A stretch of 64,000 nt of DNA from Streptomyces chartreusis NRRL 3882 (GTDB lineage: Bacteria; Actinomycetota; Actinomycetes; Streptomycetales; Streptomycetaceae). Below, piece after piece: positions 57,711 to 64,000 of this stretch. The position numbers were made by a program, and so were the translations under genes. The stretch is from contig NZ_LT963352.1 of NCBI RefSeq assembly GCF_900236475.1, forward strand, positions 1,550,001-1,614,000, in the 5' to 3' direction. How positions within the stretch are numbered: position 1 is the first letter of the stretch; each line of letters begins with the position of its first letter. A model generated the notes under the pieces. That model saw nothing but the letters and a program-made list of their open reading frames with translations. It had not been told where the DNA came from and did no database searches.

Positions 57711-58154
57711 CTACTTCTCGACCTCGGCGGCGAGCCGGGCGAGCAGCGCGTCGTAGATGCGGCCGAGGCCCTTGGGCGCGAAGGTCTTCTCGAAGAAGCC
57801 GCCGATGCCGCCGGCGCCGGTCCAGGTCGTGGTCACGACGACCCGGGACTTGCCCTCGCCGGCCGGCGTGACCCGCCAGGTGGTGACCATGGAGGAGTTG
57901 CGGTCCTTCTCGACCAGCTCGCCGTCGGTGGGCTCGCTGACCTCCAGGAGGCAGTCACGCACGCGCTTGCTGGTGGCCTGGAGCTTCCAGTGGACGAGGG
58001 TGCCCTCACCGTCACCGCCCTCCCGGACCTCGTATTCGCTGAACTGTTCGGGCAGCAGCTTCGCGCGCGTGCCGCTGTAGTCGGCGAGGGCGTCGAACAC
58101 CGTCTCCGCGTCCGCCGCGACGATCCGCTCCGTAGTGGCCTCGACCTGCGCCAT
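57711..58154 (-). CDS. SRPBCC-family protein (polyketide cyclase/dehydrase fold)
   Basis: A 147-residue single-domain START/SRPBCC protein. It opens VEATTERIVAADAETVFDAL, continues LLPEQFSEYEVREGGDGEGT and WRVTPAGEGKSRVVVTTTWT, and ends in the long C-terminal helix (GRIYDALLARLAAEVEK). The fold binds a hydrophobic ligand in a helix-grip cavity, and no catalytic residue can be assigned. GGAGGAACCTG before the ATG at 58154 is a good ribosome site. It is divergent from the SOS-box radical SAM gene. The gas-vesicle protein GvpZ has the same fold but is not a close copy. Confidence 0.88.
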   Translation of the reverse strand: MAQVEATTERIVAADAETVFDALADYSGTRAKLLPEQFSEYEVREGGDGEGTLVHWKLQATSKRVRDCLLEVSEPTDGELVEKDRNSSMVTTWRVTPAGEGKSRVVVTTTWTGAGGIGGFFEKTFAPKGLGRIYDALLARLAAEVEK

Positions 58155-58280
58155 CAGGTTCCTCCAGGACATGGGTTCTCGGGGGTCGGGGCAAGCCAAC
58201 CACCCCGCTGCCCGGCCCCCCAAATCGGGGGCGTCCAACCCGGTCGAACGCGTTCGGAAAACACCCTCGCACGATCAAAG

Positions 58281-58298
58281 GAACATGTGTTCTATTCT
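58281..58298 (+). promoter_or_regulatory. LexA (SOS) box and -10 of the radical SAM gene
   Basis: GAACATGTGTTC (58281-58292) is GAAC-N4-GTTC, the core of Gram-positive LexA sites. TATTCT (58293-58298) directly after it matches TANNNT. LexA bound here would block the promoter. GAGGAGG (58314-58320) and ATG 58325 follow. Confidence 0.72.
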
Positions 58299-58324
58299 GG
58301 GGGCAGTGCTACCGAGGAGGCGTC

Positions 58325-59362
58325 ATGCGCTGGGAGAACCTCACAGTGGACTCCGAACACAGCCGGGCCGACGGCGCGCTGTTCGGCGCGGACGCGGTGA
58401 CGACCCGCACCTTCGACACACCGGAGTTCCGCGGGATCACCTTCCACGAGATCCGGGCCCGCTCGATCATCAACCGGGTGCCGGCGGTCTCGCGGATGTC
58501 GTTCCAGTGGACGGTCAACCCTTATCGCGGCTGCTCACACGCGTGTGTGTACTGCTTCGCGCGCAAGACGCACAGCTATCTCGACCTCGACACGGGCCTC
58601 GGCTTCGACTCCCAGATCGTGGTCAAGATCAACGCGCCGGAGCTGCTGCGCAGGCAGCTCGGCTCGCGCCGCTGGCAGGGCGAGCACATCGCGATGGGCA
58701 CGAACGTCGACTGCTACCAGCGCGCCGAGGGCCGGTACCGCCTGATGCCGGGCATCATCTCGGCCCTGCGCGACCACGCGAACCCCTTCTCGATCCTGAC
58801 CAAGGGCACCCTGATCCTGCGTGACCTGGACCTGATCAGGCAGGCCGCGGAGGTGACCGACGTCGGCATATCGGTCTCCGTCGGCTTCACCGACCAGGAG
58901 CTGTGGCGCACCGTCGAACCGGGCACGCCGGCGCCCGAGCGGCGCCTGGAGGTCGTGCGGACCTTCGGCGAGCACGGCATCGGCTGCGGTGTGCTGATGG
59001 CGCCGGTGATCCCGTTCCTGAGCGACGACCCGGCCCAACTGCGGGCCACGGTGCGGGCGATCGCGGCGTCCGGCGCCACGTCCGTCACGCCGTTGGTGCT
59101 GCATCTGCGGCCCGGCGCCCGTGAGTGGTTCATGGCCTGGCTGGAGCAGCACCATCCGCACCTGGTGCCCCGTTACCAGCGGCTCTACGCGGACGGCTCC
59201 TACGCTCCGAAGTGGTACCAGCGCCGGATCACCCGCCAGGTGCACGAACTGGCCGAGGAGTACGGCATCGGGCCCACGCGCGCACAGGTGCCGCGCCGGA
59301 TCCGGCCGCCCGAACGGGACGAGCCACCGACGCCCGAACCGACCCAACTGTCGCTCATATAG
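58325..59362 (+). CDS. Rv2578c-family radical SAM protein
   Basis: A 345-residue radical SAM enzyme of the spore-photoproduct-lyase-like group. The [4Fe-4S] motif is YRGCSHACVYCFARKTH (C-x3-C-x2-C). NPYRGC-type sequences, AMGTNVDCYQRAEGRYRLMP and FSILTKGTLILRDLDLI are characteristic of the Rv2578c/SplB-like family. The C-terminal region (VHELAEEYGIGPTRAQVPRR) is charged. It has a very good ribosome site and sits behind a LexA box, so it is probably made after DNA damage. Spore photoproduct lyase lacks close activity evidence in this subgroup; the DNA-lesion or other substrate is unknown. Confidence 0.9.
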   Translation: MRWENLTVDSEHSRADGALFGADAVTTRTFDTPEFRGITFHEIRARSIINRVPAVSRMSFQWTVNPYRGCSHACVYCFARKTHSYLDLDTGLGFDSQIVVKINAPELLRRQLGSRRWQGEHIAMGTNVDCYQRAEGRYRLMPGIISALRDHANPFSILTKGTLILRDLDLIRQAAEVTDVGISVSVGFTDQELWRTVEPGTPAPERRLEVVRTFGEHGIGCGVLMAPVIPFLSDDPAQLRATVRAIAASGATSVTPLVLHLRPGAREWFMAWLEQHHPHLVPRYQRLYADGSYAPKWYQRRITRQVHELAEEYGIGPTRAQVPRRIRPPERDEPPTPEPTQLSLI

Positions 59363-59383
59363 GAGCGTTCGAGCGCATCCAGC

Positions 59384-59397
59384 GACCCAATCGGGTC
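59384..59397. promoter_or_regulatory. Short palindrome upstream of the secreted aminopeptidase
   Basis: GACCC-AATC-GGGTC is a perfect 5-bp inverted repeat in the 134-bp gap before the aminopeptidase gene. TTGACG (59403-59408) just downstream could be a -35, but no matching -10 is seen. Confidence 0.25.
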
Positions 59398-59496
59398 AAG
59401 TCTTGACGGAACACGTTCTTCCGGAGCCGCTTGCCGGGACGAATCGGCGAGGACCGTGATCCCCGCGGCCCGCGCCCTCCGTCCTGGAAGGACTCC

Positions 59497-61074
59497 ATGA
59501 GAACACGCGCAGCCGTGCTGTGCGGCGCCGCCGTCGCGCTGGCCGGGAGCCTTACGGCCGTGCCCGCCGAGGCGAGCGCACCGCACTCCGCACAAACCTT
59601 TCGGGCTGTGAAACCCAGCTGGAAGAAGTGCGCCACCACCGACTACCCGATGCTCCAGTGCGCGTCCCTCAAGGTGCCGCTCGACCACGCGAACCCGGAC
59701 GGCCGGCAGATCACCCTCGCGCTGTCCCGCGTCCCGCACACCGCCGCGAAGTTCCAGGGCCCGCTGCTGGTCAACCCCGGCGGCCCAGGCGGCGACGGTC
59801 TGACGCTCGCCGGTTTCGTCGCGAACTCGCTGCCCAAGGAGGTCGCGGCCCAGTACGACATCATCGGCTTCGACCCGCGCGGAGTGGGCCGGAGCAAGCC
59901 CGCCCTCGACTGCAAGCCCGGCTACTTCGGCCCGGTGCGCCCGGACTCCGTACCGGCCACGCCCGAGTCCGAGCGGGCCAACCTCGCCCGCGCCAAGTCA
60001 TTCGCCGCCGCCTGCACCAAGAAGTACGGGCATCTGCTGCCGTACATCAACACGATCAGCGCCGCGCACGACATCGATGCGATCCGGCAGGCCCTGGGTG
60101 CGAGGAAGATCAACTACTTCGGCTACTCGTACGGCACCTACCTGGGCGCGGTCTACGCCAAGCTGTACCCGCAGCGGGTCCGGCGCCTGGTCCTGGACTC
60201 GATCGCCGACCCCACCGACGTGTGGTACACCGCGAACCTCAACCAGGACCACGCCTTCAACGACCGCCACCGCGCCTTCATGGCCTGGGTCGCCAAGCAC
60301 GACGCCAGATACCGGCTGGGCACCGATCCGGAGAAGATCGAAGCCGCGTGGTACGCGATGCGGGCGGCCCTCGCCAGGAATCCGGCGGGCGGCAAGGTGG
60401 GTGCCTCGGAACTGGAGGACACCTTCGTCCCGGGCAGCTATTACAACGGCTACTGGCCCTACCTGGCCGAGGCGTTCGCGGCGTATGTGAACCACAAGAA
60501 CACCGGCCCGCTGGTCGAGGCGTACAAGCACTTCGGCGCTGTCGACGCCGCCGACGACAACAGCTACAGCATCTACGCCGCGGTGCAGTGCCGGGACGCC
60601 TTCTGGCCGCGCGACTGGCACCAGTGGCGCAAGGACAACTGGGCGGCGTACGAGAAGGCGCCGTTCATGACGTGGAACAACGCCTGGTACAACGCACCGT
60701 GCGCGTTCTGGCCGACCGACTCGGCGCAGCCGGTGGACATCGCCAACGGCAAGCTTCCGCCGGCACTGCTGTTCCAGGCGACGAACGACGCGGCCACTCC
60801 GTACGAGGGCGGCGTCACCGTCCACGACCTGCTGGCGCGCTCCAGCCTGGTGGTCGAGCAGGGCGGCGGCAACCACGGCATCACGCTGAGCGGGAACGCC
60901 TGCCTGGACAAGTACCTGGCGACCTACCTGTCCGACGGCACCGTGCCGCGCGGCGTCGGCACGCGAGACGCGGTGTGCGACGCCTTGCCGGACCCCAAGC
61001 CGCTGACGTCGAAGGCGGCGTCGATGTCCGCCCGCGGCTCGATGCTGCACCGCCTGCTCGGCTTCCGCGGCTGA
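59497..61074 (+). CDS. Secreted alpha/beta-hydrolase, tripeptidyl aminopeptidase (TAP/Slp-like)
   Basis: A 525-residue exported serine peptidase. The signal peptide is residues ~1-27 (MRTRAAVLCGAAVALAGSLT, cleavage near AEASAP). The hydrolase core has the oxyanion GGPGGDG, FDPRGVGRS, the nucleophile in FGYSYGTYLGAVYAK (G-Y-S-Y-G), and the TAP-like C-terminal domain with LLFQATNDAATPYEGG (Asp) and GGGNHGITL (His). Tripeptidyl aminopeptidases of streptomycetes remove tripeptides from secreted proteins or from the subtilisin-inhibitor region. GGAAGGA precedes the ATG. It may work with the cytosolic peptidases at 45-50 kb. Confidence 0.91.
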   Translation: MRTRAAVLCGAAVALAGSLTAVPAEASAPHSAQTFRAVKPSWKKCATTDYPMLQCASLKVPLDHANPDGRQITLALSRVPHTAAKFQGPLLVNPGGPGGDGLTLAGFVANSLPKEVAAQYDIIGFDPRGVGRSKPALDCKPGYFGPVRPDSVPATPESERANLARAKSFAAACTKKYGHLLPYINTISAAHDIDAIRQALGARKINYFGYSYGTYLGAVYAKLYPQRVRRLVLDSIADPTDVWYTANLNQDHAFNDRHRAFMAWVAKHDARYRLGTDPEKIEAAWYAMRAALARNPAGGKVGASELEDTFVPGSYYNGYWPYLAEAFAAYVNHKNTGPLVEAYKHFGAVDAADDNSYSIYAAVQCRDAFWPRDWHQWRKDNWAAYEKAPFMTWNNAWYNAPCAFWPTDSAQPVDIANGKLPPALLFQATNDAATPYEGGVTVHDLLARSSLVVEQGGGNHGITLSGNACLDKYLATYLSDGTVPRGVGTRDAVCDALPDPKPLTSKAASMSARGSMLHRLLGFRG

Positions 61075-61130
61075 GCACCCGACCGGTCCGTCGGGGCGGC
61101 GCTGTCAGACCCGTGGTCCACCATGGACCC

Positions 61131-61208
61131 ATGAGTGAGCTGACGAGGATTCCCGCCCCCGACGGGGCCGCCGCCGAGGTCCGGGCGCTCGCCGGGGTGG
61201 CGGGGTGA
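61131..61208 (+). CDS. 25-codon ORF overlapping the GNAT start
   Basis: ATG 61131 to TGA 61208 reads MSELTRIPAP and then an Ala/Val-rich end. The stop overlaps the GTG of the next gene as GTGA, the same coupling seen throughout the window. No strong ribosome site precedes it. It is either a small upstream peptide that times GNAT translation or the N-terminus of a deleted gene. I do not recognise it. Confidence 0.35.
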   Translation: MSELTRIPAPDGAAAEVRALAGVAG

Positions 61209-61759
61209 ATCCTCGGCCGAGGGCGCTCGGGATGCGGAAAGTCCGGATAAGGGAGATGACGCTCGCCGACTGCGACCGCGTCGCGGAGATCCGCGTCCGT
61301 GGCTGGCAGAGCGCGTACCGGGGGCTGGTGCCGCAGTCGTACCTGGACGGGCTCAGTGTCGCGGCGGACGCCGAGCGCCGTCGCGGGCACCTGACACAGG
61401 CCGCCGCCGGCGTGGTGAACCTGGTCGCCGAGGACACCGGCGGCGAGGTCGTCGGCTGGGCCTGCCACGGTCCGTACCAGGACGGTGAACTCCTCACCTC
61501 CGACGCCGAGTTGTACGCCATCTACGTCCACCCCGAGCAAGTGGGACACGGCGCGGGGCAGGCCCTGCTCGCCGAGTCCGTCGCGCGGTGCGCCGCCGCG
61601 GGCCACGGCCGTCAGCTCCTGTGGGTCCTCAAGGAGAACCGCCGGGCCCGCCGCTTCTACGAGCGGGCCGGCTTCCACGCGGACGGCGCCGAGGAACCCT
61701 TCGAGGTGGGCGGCACCGAAGTCCCGGAGGTGCGGTACGCACGCGCACTCCCCCGCTGA
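61205..61759 (+). CDS. GNAT acetyltransferase
   Basis: A 184-residue GNAT. The acetyl-CoA loop is VHPEQVGHGAGQALLAESVA (Q-x-x-G-x-G/A pattern), preceded by AELYAIYVHPE and followed by LLWVLKENRRARRFYERAGF, the classic motif-B tail. The domain begins at RKVRIREMTLADCDRVAEIR. The GTG at 61205 is chosen because it overlaps the 25-codon ORF stop. The alternative ATG at 61232 has only a weak ribosome site and gives 175 residues. Substrate unknown; relatives acetylate amines, peptides or antibiotics. Confidence 0.88.
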   Translation: MNPRPRALGMRKVRIREMTLADCDRVAEIRVRGWQSAYRGLVPQSYLDGLSVAADAERRRGHLTQAAAGVVNLVAEDTGGEVVGWACHGPYQDGELLTSDAELYAIYVHPEQVGHGAGQALLAESVARCAAAGHGRQLLWVLKENRRARRFYERAGFHADGAEEPFEVGGTEVPEVRYARALPR

Positions 61760-61761
61760 TC

Positions 61762-62337
61762 TCACCTCTGTTTCGGAATCCGCCCCAGCGCCCGCACCGC
61801 CGCCTCCGCCAGCACGGGATGCGCGAGGGCCTCGTTCAGTACAGGTCTGGCTCGGGCGTCGCCCAGCGTGCCGAGCCCGTCCACGCAGGCGAGGGCCACA
61901 CGGCGGTACGGGTCGTGCGGGCGCAGCCGTCGCTGGAGGGTGGTGATCAGGGCGGGCACGGCCTCCGGGGCGCGCAGTTCGACCAGGAGCCGGACGGGGT
62001 GCAGGGCGTAGGCGACCCTCAGCTCGTTGGTGGCGAGGGCGGCGGCCGCGCGGGCGGTGCGCGGGTCGCCGAGGCGGGCGAGGGCGTGGGCGGCGGAGGC
62101 ACAGCGCGGCGGATCGCGGTGGTTGAGCAACAGCACCAGGGACTCGAAGGCGCGCCGGTCCCCGGCGAGTCCCAGCCGGAAGGCGGCCAGCTCCCGCGCC
62201 CACAAGGGCTGCCCGGGTTCGGTCAGCACCGCGGCCAAGGCGTCGAGGTCGTCGGTCGCCACGAGCCGCTCGAAGGCGGGCGAGGCCCCCGACTCCTGCC
62301 GTAAGCGCTCCGTGAGTGATCGCAACTCTTCGTCCAT
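61762..62337 (-). CDS. HEAT-repeat protein
   Basis: A 191-residue all-helical protein. Repeating units are visible: LWARELAAFRLGLAGDRRAF, CASAAHALARLGDPRTARAA, RVALACVDGLGTLGDARARP and PVLAEAAVRALGRIPKQR, each a helix pair with the conserved A-x-x-A-L-x-x-L-G-D spacing. HEAT/PBS-lyase-like repeats usually form protein-binding scaffolds or, in bilin lyases, hold a chromophore; no catalytic residue is seen. It converges with the GNAT gene (2-bp gap) and is divergent from the 3-hydroxyacyl-CoA dehydrogenase gene. A partner cannot be named. Confidence 0.85.
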   Translation of the reverse strand: MDEELRSLTERLRQESGASPAFERLVATDDLDALAAVLTEPGQPLWARELAAFRLGLAGDRRAFESLVLLLNHRDPPRCASAAHALARLGDPRTARAAAALATNELRVAYALHPVRLLVELRAPEAVPALITTLQRRLRPHDPYRRVALACVDGLGTLGDARARPVLNEALAHPVLAEAAVRALGRIPKQR

Positions 62338-62406
62338 GACTGAGAGATTAGGGGCGCCGCGAGCTGCGCGGGACGTACATCACAAACCCGAGGGCTGGCG
62401 CGCTCG

Positions 62407-62447
62407 TTACCCGCGAGTTAAGCTCAGACGAGCGAGTTACCCACTCG
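62407..62447. promoter_or_regulatory. Two operator-like palindromes before the 3-hydroxyacyl-CoA dehydrogenase
   Basis: TTACCCGCGAGTTA (62407-62420) matches T-N-AC-N-CGCG-N-GT-N-A. CGAGT-TACCC-ACTCG (62433-62447) is a perfect 5-bp inverted repeat. GTTACCC recurs at 62406 and 62436, 30 bp apart. The pattern suits a TetR-type fatty-acid or acyl-CoA regulator, which is consistent with the gene downstream. Confidence 0.55.
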
Positions 62448-62497
62448 TATCTCCTCGCGGCGGTCTGGTGACGCGGCCACCGCGAGAGCAGTCGGTT

Positions 62498-62686
62498 CGG
62501 TACTTCAGGTACCGCAGTACGGCTCGGCCCCGGGACAGGGCCGGTCGGAACCGCCGTTCACCGGGCGTGTGCACGCCCGGCCCGACGGCACCGGGCGTGT
62601 GCGCTCGCAGCCCGGCCAACACCCGCACTTCTCACGCACCCGGTGCGCCCGGGGCCCGGCTCCCGCCGGGCCGTAGTCGGCGCACC
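62498..62686 (+). other. Structured leader with four successive hairpins
   Basis: This is the middle of the 392-bp gap between 62338 and 62729. Perfect stems: CGGTAC-TTCAG-GTACCG (62498-62514); GGCCC-N7-GGGCC (62526-62542); CCGGGCGTG-TG-CACGCCCGG (62561-62580); and a nested element GGTGCGCC (62642-62649) / GGCGCACC (62679-62686) enclosing GGCCCGGC-TCCC-GCCGGGCC (62653-62672). CACCGGGCGTGTGC is repeated at 62559 and 62589. No credible ORF fits. A regulatory mRNA leader is possible, but GC-rich DNA makes hairpins easily. Confidence 0.45.
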
Positions 62687-62729
62687 CGGGAGGCGTTCCC
62701 CGTCGTCACCCTCATCCTGGAGTCCCGCG

Positions 62730-64000
62730 ATGGCCACTCCCCTGTCCGACCCGTCCCTGTCCCCGCTGCGCACCATCGCCGTCGTCGGCCTCGGCACGAT
62801 GGGCACCGGCATCGCCGAGGTCCTCGCCAAGGCCGGCCGCGAGGTCGTCGGCATCGACATCAGCGAGGCCCAGGCCGCGAAGTGCGTCGCCGCCCTGGAG
62901 TCCTCCACCGCCCGTGGCGTCGAGCGCGGCCGGCTGACCGAGCAGGACCGCGCGGAGATCCTGGACCGCGTCCGCACCTCCACCGACCTGCGGGCCGCGG
63001 CCGGCGCCGACCTGGTCATCGAGGTGGCGCCGGAGTCGTACGAGATCAAGCAGCAGATCTTCCGGGAACTGGACGGGATCGTGCGGCCGGAGACCATCCT
63101 GGCGACCGGCACCAACGCCCTGTCGGTCACCCGGCTCGCCGCCGACTCGGCCCGTCCGGAGCGCGTGCTGGGCCTGCACTTCTTCAACCCTGCCCCGGCG
63201 ATGCGGCTGGTCGAGGTCGTCTCCTCGGTGCTGACCGCGCCGGCCGCCGTCACGGCGGTCACCGATCTCGCCCTCGACCTGGGCAAGGAGCCGGTCGCCG
63301 TCGGCGACCGCCCCGGGTTCGTCGCCGACGGCCTGCTGTTCGGCTACCTCAACCAGGCCGCCGCGATGTACGAGGCGAAGTACGCCTCCCGCGAGGACAT
63401 CGACGCCGCGATGCGGCTGGGCTGCGGACTGCCGATGGGCCCGCTGGCACTGCTCGACCTGATCGGTGTCGACACCGCGCGCACGGTCCTGGAGGCGATG
63501 TACGCCGCGTCCCGCGACCGGCTGCACGCCCCGGCGCCGATCCTCAAGCAGCTGAGCGAGGCGGGCCTGACCGGCCGCAAGGCGGGACGCGGGTTCTACA
63601 CCTACGAGACGCCGGGCAGCGGCACCGTCGTGCGGGACGCGCTGACCCCGCTGGAGGGCGGCAGCCTGGCCCCGGGCCGGGAGGTCCGATCGGTCGGTGT
63701 CGCGGGCTCGGGCACCATGGCCTCCGGCATCGCCGAGGTCTTCGCCAAGGCCGGGTACGAGGTGGTCCTCGCCGCCCGCAGCGAGGAGAAGGCCCAGACC
63801 GCGAAGGCCCGCATCGGCAAGTCCCTGTCCCGCTCGGTCGACAAGGGCCGGATGACCGCCGAGGCCGCCGCCCGGACCCTGGACCTCATCACGCCGACGG
63901 GCACCTACGACGACTTCGCCGACGTCGACCTGGCCCTCGAGGCGGTCGCCGAGGACCTGGAGGTCAAGCGGCACCTGTTCGCCGCGCTGGACAAGGTCTG
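62730..64000 (+). CDS. 3-hydroxyacyl-CoA dehydrogenase with duplicated domains, 3' end cut by window
   Basis: At least 423 residues; the gene leaves the window open. The first unit (residues ~10-295) has the NAD motif VVGLGTMGTGIAEVLAKAG, catalytic-region sequences ATGTNALSVTRLA and LGLHFFNPAPAMRLVEVV, and the helical domain ending LTGRKAGRGFYTYE. After a linker a second Rossmann domain begins near residue 322 (SVGVAGSGTMASGIAEVFAK). The double architecture is that of ~590-residue actinobacterial PaaH/HbdA-type enzymes. It oxidises 3-hydroxyacyl-CoA to 3-oxoacyl-CoA in fatty-acid or phenylacetate-type degradation. GGAG (62719-62722) precedes the ATG at 62730. Confidence 0.9.
   Translation, partial: MATPLSDPSLSPLRTIAVVGLGTMGTGIAEVLAKAGREVVGIDISEAQAAKCVAALESSTARGVERGRLTEQDRAEILDRVRTSTDLRAAAGADLVIEVAPESYEIKQQIFRELDGIVRPETILATGTNALSVTRLAADSARPERVLGLHFFNPAPAMRLVEVVSSVLTAPAAVTAVTDLALDLGKEPVAVGDRPGFVADGLLFGYLNQAAAMYEAKYASREDIDAAMRLGCGLPMGPLALLDLIGVDTARTVLEAMYAASRDRLHAPAPILKQLSEAGLTGRKAGRGFYTYETPGSGTVVRDALTPLEGGSLAPGREVRSVGVAGSGTMASGIAEVFAKAGYEVVLAARSEEKAQTAKARIGKSLSRSVDKGRMTAEAAARTLDLITPTGTYDDFADVDLALEAVAEDLEVKRHLFAALDKV

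Noticed and set aside
59409..59418. Second SOS box GAAC-AC-GTTC before the aminopeptidase gene
   Set aside because: The half-sites are only 2 bp apart, not 4, so LexA spacing is not met.

Overview
The window is GC-rich actinobacterial chromosome, almost certainly Streptomyces or a close relative. The evidence is third-position G/C bias, GTG starts, frequent ATGA/GTGA stop-start overlaps, an F420-type oxidoreductase, a ten-gene gas vesicle operon in the streptomycete order, and several promoters of the SigB type (GNNT-N14-16-GGGTAC). No tRNA, rRNA, CRISPR array, insertion sequence or replication origin was seen. Genes at both edges are cut by the window.

Layout. (1) 1-3562: a secreted protein, a SigB/SigF-family sigma factor and a stress-type TPP oxidase. 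(2) 3566-16693: an aromatic-compound catabolic island in two divergent arms around a TetR and a LysR regulator. It holds two FAD hydroxylases, two extradiol-type ring-cleavage dioxygenases, three fumarylacetoacetate-hydrolase-fold enzymes, a cyclase-family hydrolase, an ACMSD-like amidohydrolase and an SDR. Gene remnants lie at its left end and between the regulators. (3) 16712-22909: a stress block with a CBS protein, a histidine-rich membrane protein, a PfpI/DJ-1 protein, a large KatE-type catalase and an Rv2629/Balon-like release-factor relative. (4) 22941-27788: ABC-F ATPase, MOSC protein, PAP2-diacylglycerol kinase fusion, methyltransferase and a small membrane protein. (5) 27790-33045: gvpOAFGYZJLSK, read right to left. 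(6) 33137-38240: coupled ndh-tkt-LigD-polymerase genes, with a long nonapeptide repeat tail on the NDH-2 protein. (7) 38413-43017: an F420 oxidoreductase/enolase-superfamily pair, an SDR/holin pair and small enzymes. (8) 43049-52538: a peptide-catabolism operon (M55, M20, S9 and S66 peptidases), a secreted S15 hydrolase, an SGNH esterase with a D-amino-acid-oxidase remnant upstream, and a methyltransferase. (9) 52572-64000: a SpoIIE-type phosphatase, an MFS exporter with three carboxypeptidase-regulatory-like domains, an SRPBCC protein, an SOS-box radical SAM gene, a secreted tripeptidyl aminopeptidase, a GNAT, a HEAT-repeat protein, and the start of a duplicated 3-hydroxyacyl-CoA dehydrogenase behind a hairpin-rich leader.

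How it fits together. Six well-matched SigB-type promoters are scattered from 1.7 to 42 kb, before the TPP oxidase, the CBS-catalase operon, the Balon-like gene, the PAP2-DAGK gene, the F420/enolase pair and the holin-SDR pair. With the sigma gene at 732-1526 they suggest that much of the window is a stress/osmotic regulon, interrupted by the catabolic island, which has its own regulators and operator palindromes. The least explained items are the two-arm catabolic island, the histidine-rich membrane protein, the oppositely charged tails of GvpY and GvpZ, the NDH-2 repeat tail, and the structured leader at 62.4-62.7 kb.
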